Assembly (NCBI GenBank): GCA_030148665.1
Contig: JASBSZ010000034.1
Span: 1 to 59,797, forward strand
DNA length: 59,797 nt
Reading direction: 5' to 3'
Source: Alphaproteobacteria bacterium
GTDB taxonomy: Bacteria > Pseudomonadota > Alphaproteobacteria > Rhodobacterales > Rhodobacteraceae
Shown: positions 16,833-23,969 of the stretch, one piece after another
How positions within the stretch are numbered: the first letter of the stretch is position 1
Layout: every line of letters starts with the position of its first letter
Program-made: the position numbers and the translations under genes
Notes under the pieces: generated by a model
What the model was told of the DNA's origin: nothing
Databases searched by the model: none
Seen by the model: only the letters and a program-made list of their open reading frames with translations

Positions 16833-17031
16833 TGTCCTCGACCATTCGGTACGCCGCATCGAGCATCTGCCCGAAAGGCAAGCGCATCATCGCGTCCCAC
16901 TGCTCCCGCGGCAGCCGCAGTTCACACCAGCGCGTCAGCCGGTACCTGTCTGCGGTGAGCCACAGCCCGCAAAAATGGTAGCGCGGCGTCGGCAGCGGGA
17001 TGTCGTCCAATGTCAGGTCAGCGCAATTCAA
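16819..17031 (-). CDS. Small phage protein between terminase subunits
   Basis: About 70 aa ending LDAAYRMVEDNDAG. The frame has no ATG after the small terminase stop, so initiation is probably at a TTG at 17031 or 17010, coupled to the small-subunit stop at 17018. The downstream part (TPRYHFCGLWLTADRYRLTRW, then CELRLPREQWDAMMRLPFGQML) reads as real protein, whereas the upstream extension of the frame is Arg/Trp-rich antisense-like and is excluded. No family is recognised. Its location suggests a packaging-associated role. Confidence 0.6.
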   Translation of the reverse strand: MNCADLTLDDIPLPTPRYHFCGLWLTADRYRLTRWCELRLPREQWDAMMRLPFGQMLDAAYRMVEDNDAG

Positions 17032-17596
17032 TCTCGATCTCCGCCAGTTCCGCGAGGTGCATGCGCAGGTGTTTGTCCAGCACCTGCTCCATCGCGTGCG
17101 CGTCCACCCCGAGCTCGGCCGCCATGTCGGCTGCCACCCGCGGCGGCCAGTTCTGCCAGGCGTCGCGCTCGCGCCGGGCCAGATCAAAGACCATGGTTGT
17201 GGCCTTCTCGCGATCCACCAGCTCGCCCTTCATCTTGGCGAGCTTCACCTTGGCGGTCTGCGCCTTGATGACTTCGTTGGCCAGGCGGGCGCGCAGATAG
17301 GAAACCTCGCCACCACCACCGCCGACGTCTCCTGCGCCAGCTTCGCGTAGCGTTTCGTCCATGGAGCGGATCGCCGCCTTCGGCACCGGCTTGGTTTTCA
17401 CCCGCGTCCTTGCGCCCGGCGCCTTGCTCCCTCGCTGCTTGGCCGGGTCGGTCTGGGTGTCCCACTGCCGGTCAGCCCTGGCCGCATCGATGGTGCCATC
17501 AGGCTCGGTCGTGATGCGCCCCGCATCGATGGCTTTCCTGACCGCCGTGTGGCTCACACCCCGGTGGCGGGCATAGGCGCGGATTGAAATGCCCAT
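17018..17596 (-). CDS. Terminase small subunit-like DNA-binding protein
   Basis: 192 aa. N-terminal helix-turn-helix (SIRAYARHRGVSHTAVRKAI, residues 3-22), then a basic linker with KTKPVPK, then a helical domain with LRARLANEVIKAQTAKVKLA and a C-terminal AEIEIELR. This layout is that of Nu1-like small terminase proteins that recognise the packaging site. Some homologues are labelled 'elements of external origin'. Position immediately upstream of the GpA-type large subunit supports the call. It starts 7 bp after the methyltransferase stop. Confidence 0.8.
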   Translation of the reverse strand: MGISIRAYARHRGVSHTAVRKAIDAGRITTEPDGTIDAARADRQWDTQTDPAKQRGSKAPGARTRVKTKPVPKAAIRSMDETLREAGAGDVGGGGGEVSYLRARLANEVIKAQTAKVKLAKMKGELVDREKATTMVFDLARRERDAWQNWPPRVAADMAAELGVDAHAMEQVLDKHLRMHLAELAEIEIELR

Positions 17597-17603
17597 TGTG
17601 CTG

Positions 17604-18875
17604 CTACGCCGCCTCGCGCTCGTCCGCTATTTCGTCAAACGAACGGCCATCCCCTTCAAGGGTGGCCGTTCCTCCGGAAGCCTCCTGCCAGCGCCGGATA
17701 GCCACGTCCACGAAGGCCGGTTGCAGCTCCATCGCAAACACCTTCCGGCCCAGCGCCTCGCCCGCAACGATCTGCGAACCCGATCCCGAGAACGGCTCGA
17801 AGCAGATATCGCCCTTCTTCGTGTGCCGCCGCATCGGGATAGCGAAGACCTCGAGTGGTTTCTGCGTCGGGTGCTCGGCGCCCACAGGCCGCGCAGCGCC
17901 TTCCCAGTCCAGTTCCCACACGCTGGTGACATTGTGGTCGTTGCCGCCCAGGTGCGGCGGCTTGTGGCCCTGCTGCCAGCCCATCAGGCAGGGTTCATGC
18001 CGCCAGGGGTAGTAGCTGTGGGTGGGAATGGCGGCTGGCTTCACCCAAACGATCTGCTGGTGGTTCAATACACCAAGGTCGGTCCAAACATCCTCGATCA
18101 TTGCCGCGCGCTTGTGGGCATGCCAGCAGTACCAGGCGGCGTCCTTTCGGGTGACCGCAATTGCGTTGCTGAACACTGCACGCAGGAAACCCTCGGCATC
18201 CTTGATATCCACCTCGCGGTAGAGGTCCGACCAGTCCTTCCCCGTATCGTTCGGTCGACCGGCACCGGTGTAGTCGACCAGGTAAGGCGGGTCAGTGGAA
18301 AACAGCGCGGCGGTCTGGCCGTCCATCAGACGTTCCACGTCCTTGATGTTGGTGCTGCTACCGCATAGCAGGCGGTGGTCGCCCAACAGCCACAGATCGC
18401 CGGGCTGAGTGACCGGTTCTTCCGGCGGCTCCGGGACTGGTGCCGGGGCCAGGTCGTCCTCCGATTCATCATCCGCGAGGTCGCTGAGCAGTTCTTCCAT
18501 CTCATCGTCGGAAAAACCAACCAAGTCGAGATCGAAGTCCAATTCCTGCAGCGCCGCCAGCTCGGTGCGCAACAGTTCCTCGTCCCAGCCGGCATTCTCG
18601 GCGATCTTGTTGTCGGCGATCACCAGGGCCCGGCGCTGAGCCTCGGACAGGTGGTCCAGCGTGATGACCGGCACCTTGTCGAGACCCAGCCGCTGCGCGG
18701 CCAGCAGGCGACCGTGCCCTGCGATGATCACCCCGTCGCTGCCCGCGAGGATCGGATTGGTGAAGCCGAATTCCTCGATCGACGCTGCGATTTGGGCGAT
18801 CTGTTCATCTGTGTGGGTGCGGGCGTTCGCAGCATAAGGCGCGAGATCGCCCACCGGCGTCATCGTGATCTTCAA
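17604..18875 (-). CDS. ParB-domain DNA methyltransferase (N4/N6 type)
   Basis: 423 aa. Residues 1-100 are a ParB/Srx-type domain with IIAGHGRLLAAQRLG (50-64). A short acidic linker follows (about 130-155). Residues 160-410 form a beta-class amino-methyltransferase with catalytic DPPY (195-198), HPTQKP (335-340) and the AdoMet motif FEPFSGSGSQ (359-368). Such fused enzymes are common in alphaproteobacterial phages, where they probably modify phage DNA against restriction. It lies between the tRNA and the small terminase and is the first protein gene of the late operon. Target sequence cannot be inferred. Confidence 0.93.
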   Translation of the reverse strand: MKITMTPVGDLAPYAANARTHTDEQIAQIAASIEEFGFTNPILAGSDGVIIAGHGRLLAAQRLGLDKVPVITLDHLSEAQRRALVIADNKIAENAGWDEELLRTELAALQELDFDLDLVGFSDDEMEELLSDLADDESEDDLAPAPVPEPPEEPVTQPGDLWLLGDHRLLCGSSTNIKDVERLMDGQTAALFSTDPPYLVDYTGAGRPNDTGKDWSDLYREVDIKDAEGFLRAVFSNAIAVTRKDAAWYCWHAHKRAAMIEDVWTDLGVLNHQQIVWVKPAAIPTHSYYPWRHEPCLMGWQQGHKPPHLGGNDHNVTSVWELDWEGAARPVGAEHPTQKPLEVFAIPMRRHTKKGDICFEPFSGSGSQIVAGEALGRKVFAMELQPAFVDVAIRRWQEASGGTATLEGDGRSFDEIADEREAA

Positions 18876-18987
18876 GAGGGATCCTCATCAAGAGGCCCGC
18901 CGGGGTGCGCTTGGCTCGCAGAGAGATTGCCAGAGGCGTGGCGGGCACGTTCGGAAACCGGCGCCCATGTTGCCGGGGCCGGGAAAA

Positions 18988-19063
18988 TGGTTGCGCGGGC
19001 CGGATTCGAACCGGCGACCCCCTGGGTATGAACCAGGCGAGCTGACCTCTGCTCTACCGCGCG
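18988..19063 (-). tRNA. Initiator-type tRNA-Met (CAT), prophage-encoded
   Basis: 76 nt with encoded CCA. Acceptor arms CGCGCGG and CCGCGCA leave C1 x A72 unpaired, the bacterial initiator hallmark, and A11-U24 is also the initiator form. The anticodon loop is TTCATAC on a CCTGG/CCAGG stem, so only two of the three conserved G-C pairs at 29-31/39-41 are present; the first is U29-A41. The D-arm GAGC/GCTC and T-arm GCCGG/CCGGC pair perfectly. It lies between the late promoter region and the methyltransferase gene, on the same strand. Confidence 0.92.
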
Positions 19064-19086
19064 TCAATGGATTGGCTGGCCCGGCA

Positions 19087-19252
19087 CCATGATGATCATG
19101 GCCGCCGATGCTTACGCACCATGACGAGCATGGCCGATATGGCTGAAATTCCCCGTATATGGCGAACGCGTGCGGAACATCGTGCCCTGTCATGCCGACC
19201 CGCGCCCTTGCGCTCCATGACGATCATGCTGTCAGCGCCATGTCGAGCATGG
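19087..19252. repeat. Four copies of a 15-bp near-palindrome (operator-like array)
   Basis: Copies at 19087-19101, 19119-19133, 19215-19229 and 19238-19252 fit CCATGAYGAKCATGG with one or two deviations. They lie in the gene-free stretch 19064-19719, upstream of the leftward late operon. Spacings are 32, 96 and 23 bp. They could be activator or repressor sites for late transcription, or terminase-recognition sites near cos. Apart from this array, a GGAAACC tandem and a terminator, I see no gene in the stretch; short ORFs there overlap on both strands and lack ribosome sites. Confidence 0.75.
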
Positions 19253-19416
19253 CCGACATGCTGCCCGGTGCCGCAGCTTCCGTTCCGCCGGGCGCGAAAC
19301 CTCATGACCGATCAACGGCGTTCGTTCCGGCGCGATGCCGGGCGAGGCTCAGTCTCGTTGTGAAACACCTGAAAGGCCGAGACGAGCCGACCTCGTATTG
19401 GGCGCCGCCAGGGGGT

Positions 19417-19455
19417 GGAAACCGGAAACCCAAAAGCGGAAACCCAAAAAAACCC
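19417..19455. repeat. Tandem GGAAACC/AAAA repeats
   Basis: Two perfect copies of CGGAAACCCAAAA (19423-19435, 19437-19449) with partial copies on both sides. On the minus strand they read TTTTGGGTTTCCG. They lie between the terminator and the palindrome array, in the presumed late promoter region. Function unknown. Confidence 0.6.
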
Positions 19456-19628
19456 TTTGTCGCTAGAGACTTGCTGCGCCTAGCCCCCCCGTATACGCAT
19501 CCCGCCAGGGAGGACCCGACCAAGGGGGGGCGACCGTTGCTGACCCATTACGGCGCTGGTCCAAGGCTTTTGATTTGCCACGCTGGCGGTTACCTGAACC
19601 GCCTTTGCCCACTTGCCACCCCGCCAAC

Positions 19629-19660
19629 AAAAAAGAGGTGCGTATCTTTTCGCACCTCTT
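19629..19660 (-). terminator. Rho-independent terminator after the replication block
   Basis: On the minus strand, GAGGTGCG, an 8-nt loop and CGCACCTC are followed by TTTTTT (19634-19629). It lies about 60 bp past the stop of the 19720-20310 gene and would separate the leftward early/replication operon from the late region. Confidence 0.85.
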
Positions 19661-19719
19661 CCGATTGTGCCAAGAATACACGATTCAGGCCCCTTTTCAA
19701 GAGGGTTCCTGTGGTGTCG

Positions 19720-20310
19720 TCAGCCGGCCTCTACATCCGCGAGGTTCCCCGGGATGCGGATCCCTGCGTCCGACCATGCCTGCTCGATTTCCTCCAGCCC
19801 ATGGATCAGCGCATCTCGGAGCCGCGCCTTCTGCCGACTTCCCACCCGCCAGCCATGTTGGCGCGCGACCGTCACGAGGGGCGTATCCAGCCAGCAGACC
19901 GCGTCGACCAGCGTCAGGATCGTGATCGGACGCGGACGGCCCGTGCGCTCGCGATGCCGCACCTTGATGGGCGGGAGAGACGCCAGCGCCGTGCGTGCCA
20001 CCCTGTCGGTGTGGGCGACCGCCACGCGATTGACCGCTCCGCCATCGCTGATGCGCCCTCGGGCTGACCCGACAACACCGAATTCGCCGACCTGGGATCC
20101 TTCGACAGATGCCCGGCAATGCCCGTAATAGATGCCGATGGCGCGCAGCCCCGGATCCAGATTGATCCGCCAGATCGCGGTGCCGCTGTTCGATGCGTCC
20201 AGCACCGTGATGCGTTCAAGCGTCGCCCCCCGGCGCTGATACAGCGCACCGATGTCGCCCAGGCGCGGTGGTGGTCGTTTCGTTTTCCTGCTGCCCATAT
20301 TCCTGCCCAT
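19720..20310 (-). CDS. Unknown phage protein with basic N-terminus and helix-turn-helix-like C-terminus
   Basis: 196 aa (or 192 from ATG 20298). Residues 1-20 are basic (GSRKTKRPPPRLGDIGALYQ). Residues 30-110 look beta-rich. The C-terminal 70 residues are helical and contain TLVDAVCWLDTPLVTVARQH, then WRVGSRQKARLRDALIHGL, which could be a DNA-binding unit. I do not recognise the family. It is the last gene of the leftward operon, immediately before a terminator and the late control region, the position held by late regulators such as lambda Q; that role is only inferred from position. Confidence 0.6.
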   Translation of the reverse strand: MGRNMGSRKTKRPPPRLGDIGALYQRRGATLERITVLDASNSGTAIWRINLDPGLRAIGIYYGHCRASVEGSQVGEFGVVGSARGRISDGGAVNRVAVAHTDRVARTALASLPPIKVRHRERTGRPRPITILTLVDAVCWLDTPLVTVARQHGWRVGSRQKARLRDALIHGLEEIEQAWSDAGIRIPGNLADVEAG

Positions 20311-20334
20311 TTTGTCGTTTGTTGGTGGCTGTCG

Positions 20335-20874
20335 TCATCCTGGCGGCTTCTCCAGCATCGCGGCGACCACGTCGATACACCCGAGGTCCTCGGCCGCGTG
20401 AATGATCTGCTGACCGAGCGCGATCCATTCCGGATCGTCCCAGGTGCGCGGCTCGACGAGGCTTGCCCACAGATATGTGTCCAGCATGTCGACCAGCTTG
20501 AGCCATCTGCCTTCACGGCCGAACACCGCCGGCAGTCCCATTTCAACGGCCACTTTCGCCTCGAGGAACGCGAGCTCTTTTCCGAAATGGCCCGTCTTGG
20601 CTGGCCCCGGCACGTCGCCGGTGACGCATTCCTGGACGTCGTGGCAGGCTGCGGCGGCCAGAAGCGGAACAGACGGGTTCGGGTGCAGGCAGAGCAGCAG
20701 GCGTACGCAGCGGCCCTGGTGGGCGTCTGTGGTGTCGCCGCTGCCCCGCAGAGACGGCCATCGGTTCGCATGCCACCGCGCCACGCCAGAGCGCCAGATG
20801 GCCAGCGTTTCTTCGGGCGTGCTGGTTTCCCACCAATCCCCGTCAGAAGGGGATTTCGTCGTCGATGTTGCCAT
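20335..20874 (-). CDS. Phage HD-domain (YfbR-like) phosphohydrolase
   Basis: 179 aa from ATG 20874, preceded by GGGAGCAGG; the gene overlaps the SSB end by 32 bp. The HD signature is [20 protein letters not shown] around residues 72-90, with an upstream His in LCLHPNPSV and a distal Asp in the region [11 protein letters not shown]. The family includes 5'-deoxynucleotidases that hydrolyse dNMPs, and phage versions are thought to tune nucleotide pools. The N-terminal segment [20 protein letters not shown] precedes the fold. Substrate is not determined. Confidence 0.75.
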   Translation of the reverse strand: MATSTTKSPSDGDWWETSTPEETLAIWRSGVARWHANRWPSLRGSGDTTDAHQGRCVRLLLCLHPNPSVPLLAAAACHDVQECVTGDVPGPAKTGHFGKELAFLEAKVAVEMGLPAVFGREGRWLKLVDMLDTYLWASLVEPRTWDDPEWIALGQQIIHAAEDLGCIDVVAAMLEKPPG

Positions 20875-21280
20875 ATCCTGCTCCCTGGTTGTCATATCCC
20901 GCCTTTTGGTTGACATCCGCGCCATTCCCCTTGCCGCCAAGCATCACCAGCTTGCCACCGAACCCCTGCACGACGATCTCGGTGGTGTATCGGTCGTTGC
21001 CTGATTGGTCCTGCCATTTGCGGGTGCGCAGCATTCCCTCGATGTAAACCTGCGCGCCCTTGCGCAGATATTGTTCGGCGAGCCGGACCAGCCCTTCCGA
21101 CAGAATCGCCACCGAGTGCCACTCGGTCCGCTCGCGCCGCTCGCCTGACTTGCGGTCCTTCCATGTCTCCGAGGTTGCAATGCGCAGGTTGCACAGCTTG
21201 CCGCCGTCCTGGAATGTCCGCACCTCCGGATCGCGACCGAGATGGCCCAGAACGATCACCTTGTTTACTGACCCTGCCAT
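20843..21280 (-). CDS. ssb: Single-stranded DNA-binding protein
   Basis: 145 aa. Classic SSB N-terminus [22 protein letters not shown]-fold core ([39 protein letters not shown]) and acidic C-terminal tip DDEIPF that recruits partner proteins. Shorter than chromosomal SSB because the Gly/Gln-rich linker is reduced. It supports phage DNA replication and recombination. It lies in the replication block directly after the DUF1064 gene with a 2-bp gap. Confidence 0.95.
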   Translation of the reverse strand: MAGSVNKVIVLGHLGRDPEVRTFQDGGKLCNLRIATSETWKDRKSGERRERTEWHSVAILSEGLVRLAEQYLRKGAQVYIEGMLRTRKWQDQSGNDRYTTEIVVQGFGGKLVMLGGKGNGADVNQKAGYDNQGAGYGNIDDEIPF

Positions 21281-21282
21281 CG

Positions 21283-21642
21283 TCAGACCTCCTTCACGTC
21301 AATGCCCTGGGCTACCGCAACCGCTCGGCGCACCTCGTAATCGCGCGTCGGCATGCCCTTGGCGTCCTCGTAAACGGTCAAGCCCGTGCGCAGGTCGGTG
21401 TAGGCGAAATCCACCGTCAGCCGCATGCGCCTGCCCGTCCGCGTCAGCAGCGGCCCGTCGCGGCCTTCCAGTTCCAGCGGCACCTGACGGCGCAGGTCGG
21501 CGATCTCGCCAGCCCGTTCAAGCAAACGGAGTTCCGCCCAGCGCTCCGCCTCCTTTTTCGAATCGAAGCGGATCCCGTCAAAGACGGTTTTCCTGGCAGA
21601 GAACTTGTTGGTGCGCCGCGGCCCCGGTTTCGTGGGTCTCAT
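21283..21642 (-). CDS. DUF1064 family phage nuclease-like protein
   Basis: 119 aa from ATG 21642 ([20 protein letters not shown]). The pattern [20 protein letters not shown], then a beta region with VPLELEG and VDFAYTD, and a C-terminal VYEDAKGM is that of DUF1064. This fold resembles VRR-type or Holliday-junction endonucleases, with Glu of KKEAE, Asp of VDF and Glu/Lys of YEDAKG as candidate catalytic residues. The start overlaps the preceding stop (ATGA). It is probably involved in recombination or resolution during replication. Confidence 0.85.
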   Translation of the reverse strand: MRPTKPGPRRTNKFSARKTVFDGIRFDSKKEAERWAELRLLERAGEIADLRRQVPLELEGRDGPLLTRTGRRMRLTVDFAYTDLRTGLTVYEDAKGMPTRDYEVRRAVAVAQGIDVKEV

Positions 21643-21923
21643 TCGCTTTTTCCTGCCCTGTTCCTTGCAATTGTCGTGCCCGCGAATTTCAGGGCTGCCA
21701 AAAAATCCTCGGCAGCCCGTGTTTTCGTCTTCGCCCTCATCTGCATGATCTGCGCGCGGTATGCCCGCTCGATTTCCTCGAGGCTGTTCAGGTGCACCGT
21801 ACGCATCACCGGCGCGCAGATCGTCGGGGTCTCGACCGTCACGATGCAAGACTCTCCGTCGCGATCGAGCACGAGCTCGGCCGCCCCGAAGGTGTAGTGC
21901 TCCCGGCAGCTGTCCACGCTCAC
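21639..21923 (-). CDS. Hypothetical phage protein, 94 aa
   Basis: The likely start is GTG at 21923, preceded by GGCGGGAA and overlapping the stop of the upstream 59-aa gene; an ATG at 22019 lies inside that gene. The protein has a beta-rich first half (YTFGAAELVLDRDGESCIV) and a helical, basic C-terminus (AAEDFLAALKFAGTTIARNR). I do not recognise the family. It is coupled at both ends: GTGA-type overlap upstream, ATGA overlap with DUF1064 downstream. Confidence 0.65.
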   Translation of the reverse strand: MSVDSCREHYTFGAAELVLDRDGESCIVTVETPTICAPVMRTVHLNSLEEIERAYRAQIMQMRAKTKTRAAEDFLAALKFAGTTIARNRAGKSE

Positions 21924-22099
21924 ATTCCCGCCGTTCTGGTCAGCCGGCGCACGATCCCCTGCATCAGGTCGATCCGACGCTGGGCGTCCCTGTCCTTGAT
22001 CTTCCCGGCCCTCACCCATTTCGGATAAAGCCGTCGGCGCATGTCGAGCTCGCGCTGGGCCTCGATGATCAGCTCCTTGACGTCGATTTCATCGGTCAT
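21920..22099 (-). CDS. Small basic phage protein, 59 aa
   Basis: Begins MTDEIDVKELIIEAQRELDM, with a basic second half RRRLYPKWVR and DRDAQRRIDLMQGIVRRL, ending TAGM. It is mostly helical and charged. Good codon use, and overlaps by a few bases with the next gene's GTG start, argue that it is real. Family not recognised; probably a small accessory replication protein given its neighbours. Confidence 0.7.
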   Translation of the reverse strand: MTDEIDVKELIIEAQRELDMRRRLYPKWVRAGKIKDRDAQRRIDLMQGIVRRLTRTAGM

Positions 22100-22135
22100 T
22101 GGAAAGCCCTCTTCTCTGCAGGCGTCTTGCGCCCG

Positions 22136-22351
22136 TCACCAATAAAACCCCTGAACATTCTCGCCGCTCTCGGAGGCGTCGGCATCCCTGACCGCATTGG
22201 TGGCTTGCACGACGATTCCGCTATGCACACCGAATGCCTTGGCGATTCCGTGCGCGCTTTCCCCATCGGCGCGCATCCGAACCAAGGCAAGAACGAGATC
22301 GTCCTTTTCGCGGGGAACGCTGCGGACGCGTGTTGCACGGGCACCGCTCAT
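22136..22351 (-). CDS. Small helix-turn-helix-like phage protein
   Basis: 71 aa. Central segment LALVRMRADGESAHGIAKAF followed by GVHSGIVVQATNAV resembles a helix-turn-helix of resolvase or Sigma-70 region 4 type. Acidic C-terminus. It starts 4 bp after the upstream gene's stop, so it belongs to the same transcript. A competing overlapping frame at 22096-22344 is Cys/Pro/Arg-rich and looks like a shadow. DNA binding is inferred only from the pattern. Confidence 0.65.
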   Translation of the reverse strand: MSGARATRVRSVPREKDDLVLALVRMRADGESAHGIAKAFGVHSGIVVQATNAVRDADASESGENVQGFYW

Positions 22352-22355
22352 CGGA

Positions 22356-22661
22356 TCATCCCACCAGCTTGAAGCCGACTTCGCGCAAGATCTCCGCAGC
22401 GCGCTCGGGCTTCATCCTTGGCCGACGCGGCTCTTCCTGCTCGCGTGCTGTCGGTCGCGGGCGCGGCATCAATGCGATGGCCCGTTTGTAGATCTCGCCT
22501 GGCGTCGGCTTCCGACGTGGTTCGTCCCTGAGATATGCGATGCATGCCCGCTGGATGATCTCGCGCGGCAGCCCCTCCAGTACGTCCGCCCAGTCGGCGC
22601 CGATCGCCGCCGTCAGCTCGACGGGGTCGTCGTCGCGCCAGTAATGGCCGAGCAGCGTCAC
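22356..22661 (-). CDS. Hypothetical phage replication-block protein
   Basis: About 101 aa using GTG 22661 (VTLLGHYWRDDDPVELTAAI); the frame is open to an ATG at 22790, but that would overlap the replication gene by 110 bp. Recognisable features are WADVLEGLPREIIQRACIAY, PRRKPTPGEIYKRAIAL and a C-terminal MKPERAAEILREVGFKLV. Similar small proteins follow replication initiators in Rhodobacter phages, but I cannot name the family. A helicase-loader-like role is possible from position alone. Confidence 0.65.
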   Translation of the reverse strand: MTLLGHYWRDDDPVELTAAIGADWADVLEGLPREIIQRACIAYLRDEPRRKPTPGEIYKRAIALMPRPRPTAREQEEPRRPRMKPERAAEILREVGFKLVG

Positions 22662-22680
22662 GGCACGCCCGCCGATCCAC

Positions 22681-23673
22681 TCACGGTGTGCCGCGCGCTC
22701 CGGCGATGAATGCCTGCATGCGCTGGCGAGCGCGTTCTTCCCGCCTGGCGCGGGCTGTGGTGGCGACGTCGTTTCCAGTGCTCGGTGCATTCGGAACCCC
22801 CTTGGTCGTGACCTGTGTTTGCGTGATTGGTTCGATCTGTGTGCTTTTCTCGGCAGCGTATCGCTGCATCGCCGCTCGGAAATATCGGAACGTCACGGGT
22901 GGTCCATCACGTTTCGCGGCGATCACCTCGCGGACCACGGCGATGATTTCGTCGAGCGTGAGGCCGAGGTCACGCTGCCAGCGCTCAAGCTCGAGCATAT
23001 CGCCGCTGTCGCCGACGATCCTCCCGCTCGCGGTCACCCCGCTCGGATCATGGCCCATGGCCTCGAGGATGGTTTCTCGCGGCGATGCCGACGGTGGCGG
23101 TTCTGGCGCCTCAGTTTGAGGCTCGTTCTTGGGGTCGGCGTCTCGCGCGCGCGTGCGCGCGTCACCACCACCACCAACCGGTTCATGGATGGTTCTAGGA
23201 CGGTTTGGGGGGTCTGACACCCCCCCATGGGGGGGTCTGACGCCCCCCGTCGGGGGGTCCTGTGCCACGGGTGGTCTGACGCCCCCCGTAGATGTTGTGC
23301 CTGTGTCTCTAGATGTTGTGCCACGGGGGGTCCTGTGCCCCCCGTCAATTGGTGCGTTTTCGGTGGATTCCGGCGTTCTGGTCGATGGAAGATTCTCTAC
23401 CGCTTCGAGGTCGATCTGGTATTCGGCAGTGAACCCGTTCCGGCATTTTCGGCGACCTGTCTGGCGCACCAGACCACGCTCCTGAAGGTCGTTTATCAAT
23501 CGCCGAACCGTGCGCTTGTTCATCTGCAGATCGGCGGCCATGTTGGTCTTTGACGTCCAGACGCCTGACCCGTCGTCGGACGCGCTCGCGGCCATGAGCA
23601 TCATCACCGCCTTTGCGCTGGCGCCGCCGGGCACCCGTCTTGTCTGAACAATTGCCTGAACGATATTGCTCAT
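22681..23673 (-). CDS. Phage replication initiation protein with winged-helix domain
   Basis: 330 aa. Residues 1-75 form a winged helix-turn-helix: KAVMMLMAASASDDGSGVW, TSKTNMAADLQMNKRTVRRL and INDLQERGLVRQTGRRKCR. Residues 95-190 are low complexity (Pro, Gly, Thr, Arg) and coincide with a DNA repeat cluster. A second domain follows from about 200 (DMLELERWQRDLGLTLDEII) to the basic C-terminus ARREERARQRMQAFIAG. The layout matches lambda O: DNA-binding N-domain, central segment encoded by the origin, C-domain contacting the helicase machinery. Confidence 0.82.
   Translation of the reverse strand: MSNIVQAIVQTRRVPGGASAKAVMMLMAASASDDGSGVWTSKTNMAADLQMNKRTVRRLINDLQERGLVRQTGRRKCRNGFTAEYQIDLEAVENLPSTRTPESTENAPIDGGHRTPRGTTSRDTGTTSTGGVRPPVAQDPPTGGVRPPHGGVSDPPNRPRTIHEPVGGGGDARTRARDADPKNEPQTEAPEPPPSASPRETILEAMGHDPSGVTASGRIVGDSGDMLELERWQRDLGLTLDEIIAVVREVIAAKRDGPPVTFRYFRAAMQRYAAEKSTQIEPITQTQVTTKGVPNAPSTGNDVATTARARREERARQRMQAFIAGARGTP
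23207..23345. repeat. G/C-rich iteron-like repeats inside the replication gene; probable phage origin
   Basis: The core GGGGGGTCTGAC recurs with its complement-rich arm CCCCCC at 23207-23228 and 23229-23250, and variants at 23251-23270, 23270-23289 and 23324-23345. The last has 8-bp inverted arms (ACGGGGGG/CCCCCCGT). Between them AGATGTTGTGCC appears twice (23290, 23311). In lambda, the origin iterons lie in the middle of gene O, and this placement is the same. Origin function is inferred. Confidence 0.7.
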
Positions 23674-23969
23674 TTTTCCACCATCAGTTTAAAGGCCTGG
23701 AGGCCATCCGGGATGCGATTGTCGTGATCGTTGGTGACGTCCCTCAAGAGCCGCAGCGCCTCCAGCCGACGCAGGTCGGCCTCGACGAGCGAAGCCGATG
23801 AGCTGACGTCGAGCGCGATCAGCGCCGGATGGGATATTGCGACATATCCGTCAGACGGATGGGCGTTGTCGGCCAGGGCGAGAAGGACGAGTTTCAGCCT
23901 CGGGCCGATTTCGACGCCATCGCCTAACGGATCCTGTCGCCACGCCCAGGATGTTGCCTCAATGCTCAT
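23670..23969 (-). CDS. Small winged-helix phage protein
   Basis: 99 aa from ATG 23969 (MSIEATSWAWRQDPLGDGVE). The segment PRLKLVLLALADNAHPSDGY, then ISHPALIALDVSSSASLVEA and DLRRLEALRLLRDV, looks like a winged helix similar to replication-associated helix-turn-helix proteins that often precede an O-like initiator. Its stop overlaps the initiator start. The upstream part of the open frame belongs to a neighbouring gene and is excluded. Confidence 0.75.
   Translation of the reverse strand: MSIEATSWAWRQDPLGDGVEIGPRLKLVLLALADNAHPSDGYVAISHPALIALDVSSSASLVEADLRRLEALRLLRDVTNDHDNRIPDGLQAFKLMVEK

Noticed and set aside
1..17596. Bona fide gene transfer agent cluster
   Set aside because: Only the tail tip is GTA-like; the head is lambda-type, and SSB, replication genes, repressor and attachment site show a true prophage.
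23207..23345. CRISPR array
   Set aside because: Repeats are short, adjoining, variable and inside a coding sequence; there are no regular spacers and no cas genes.
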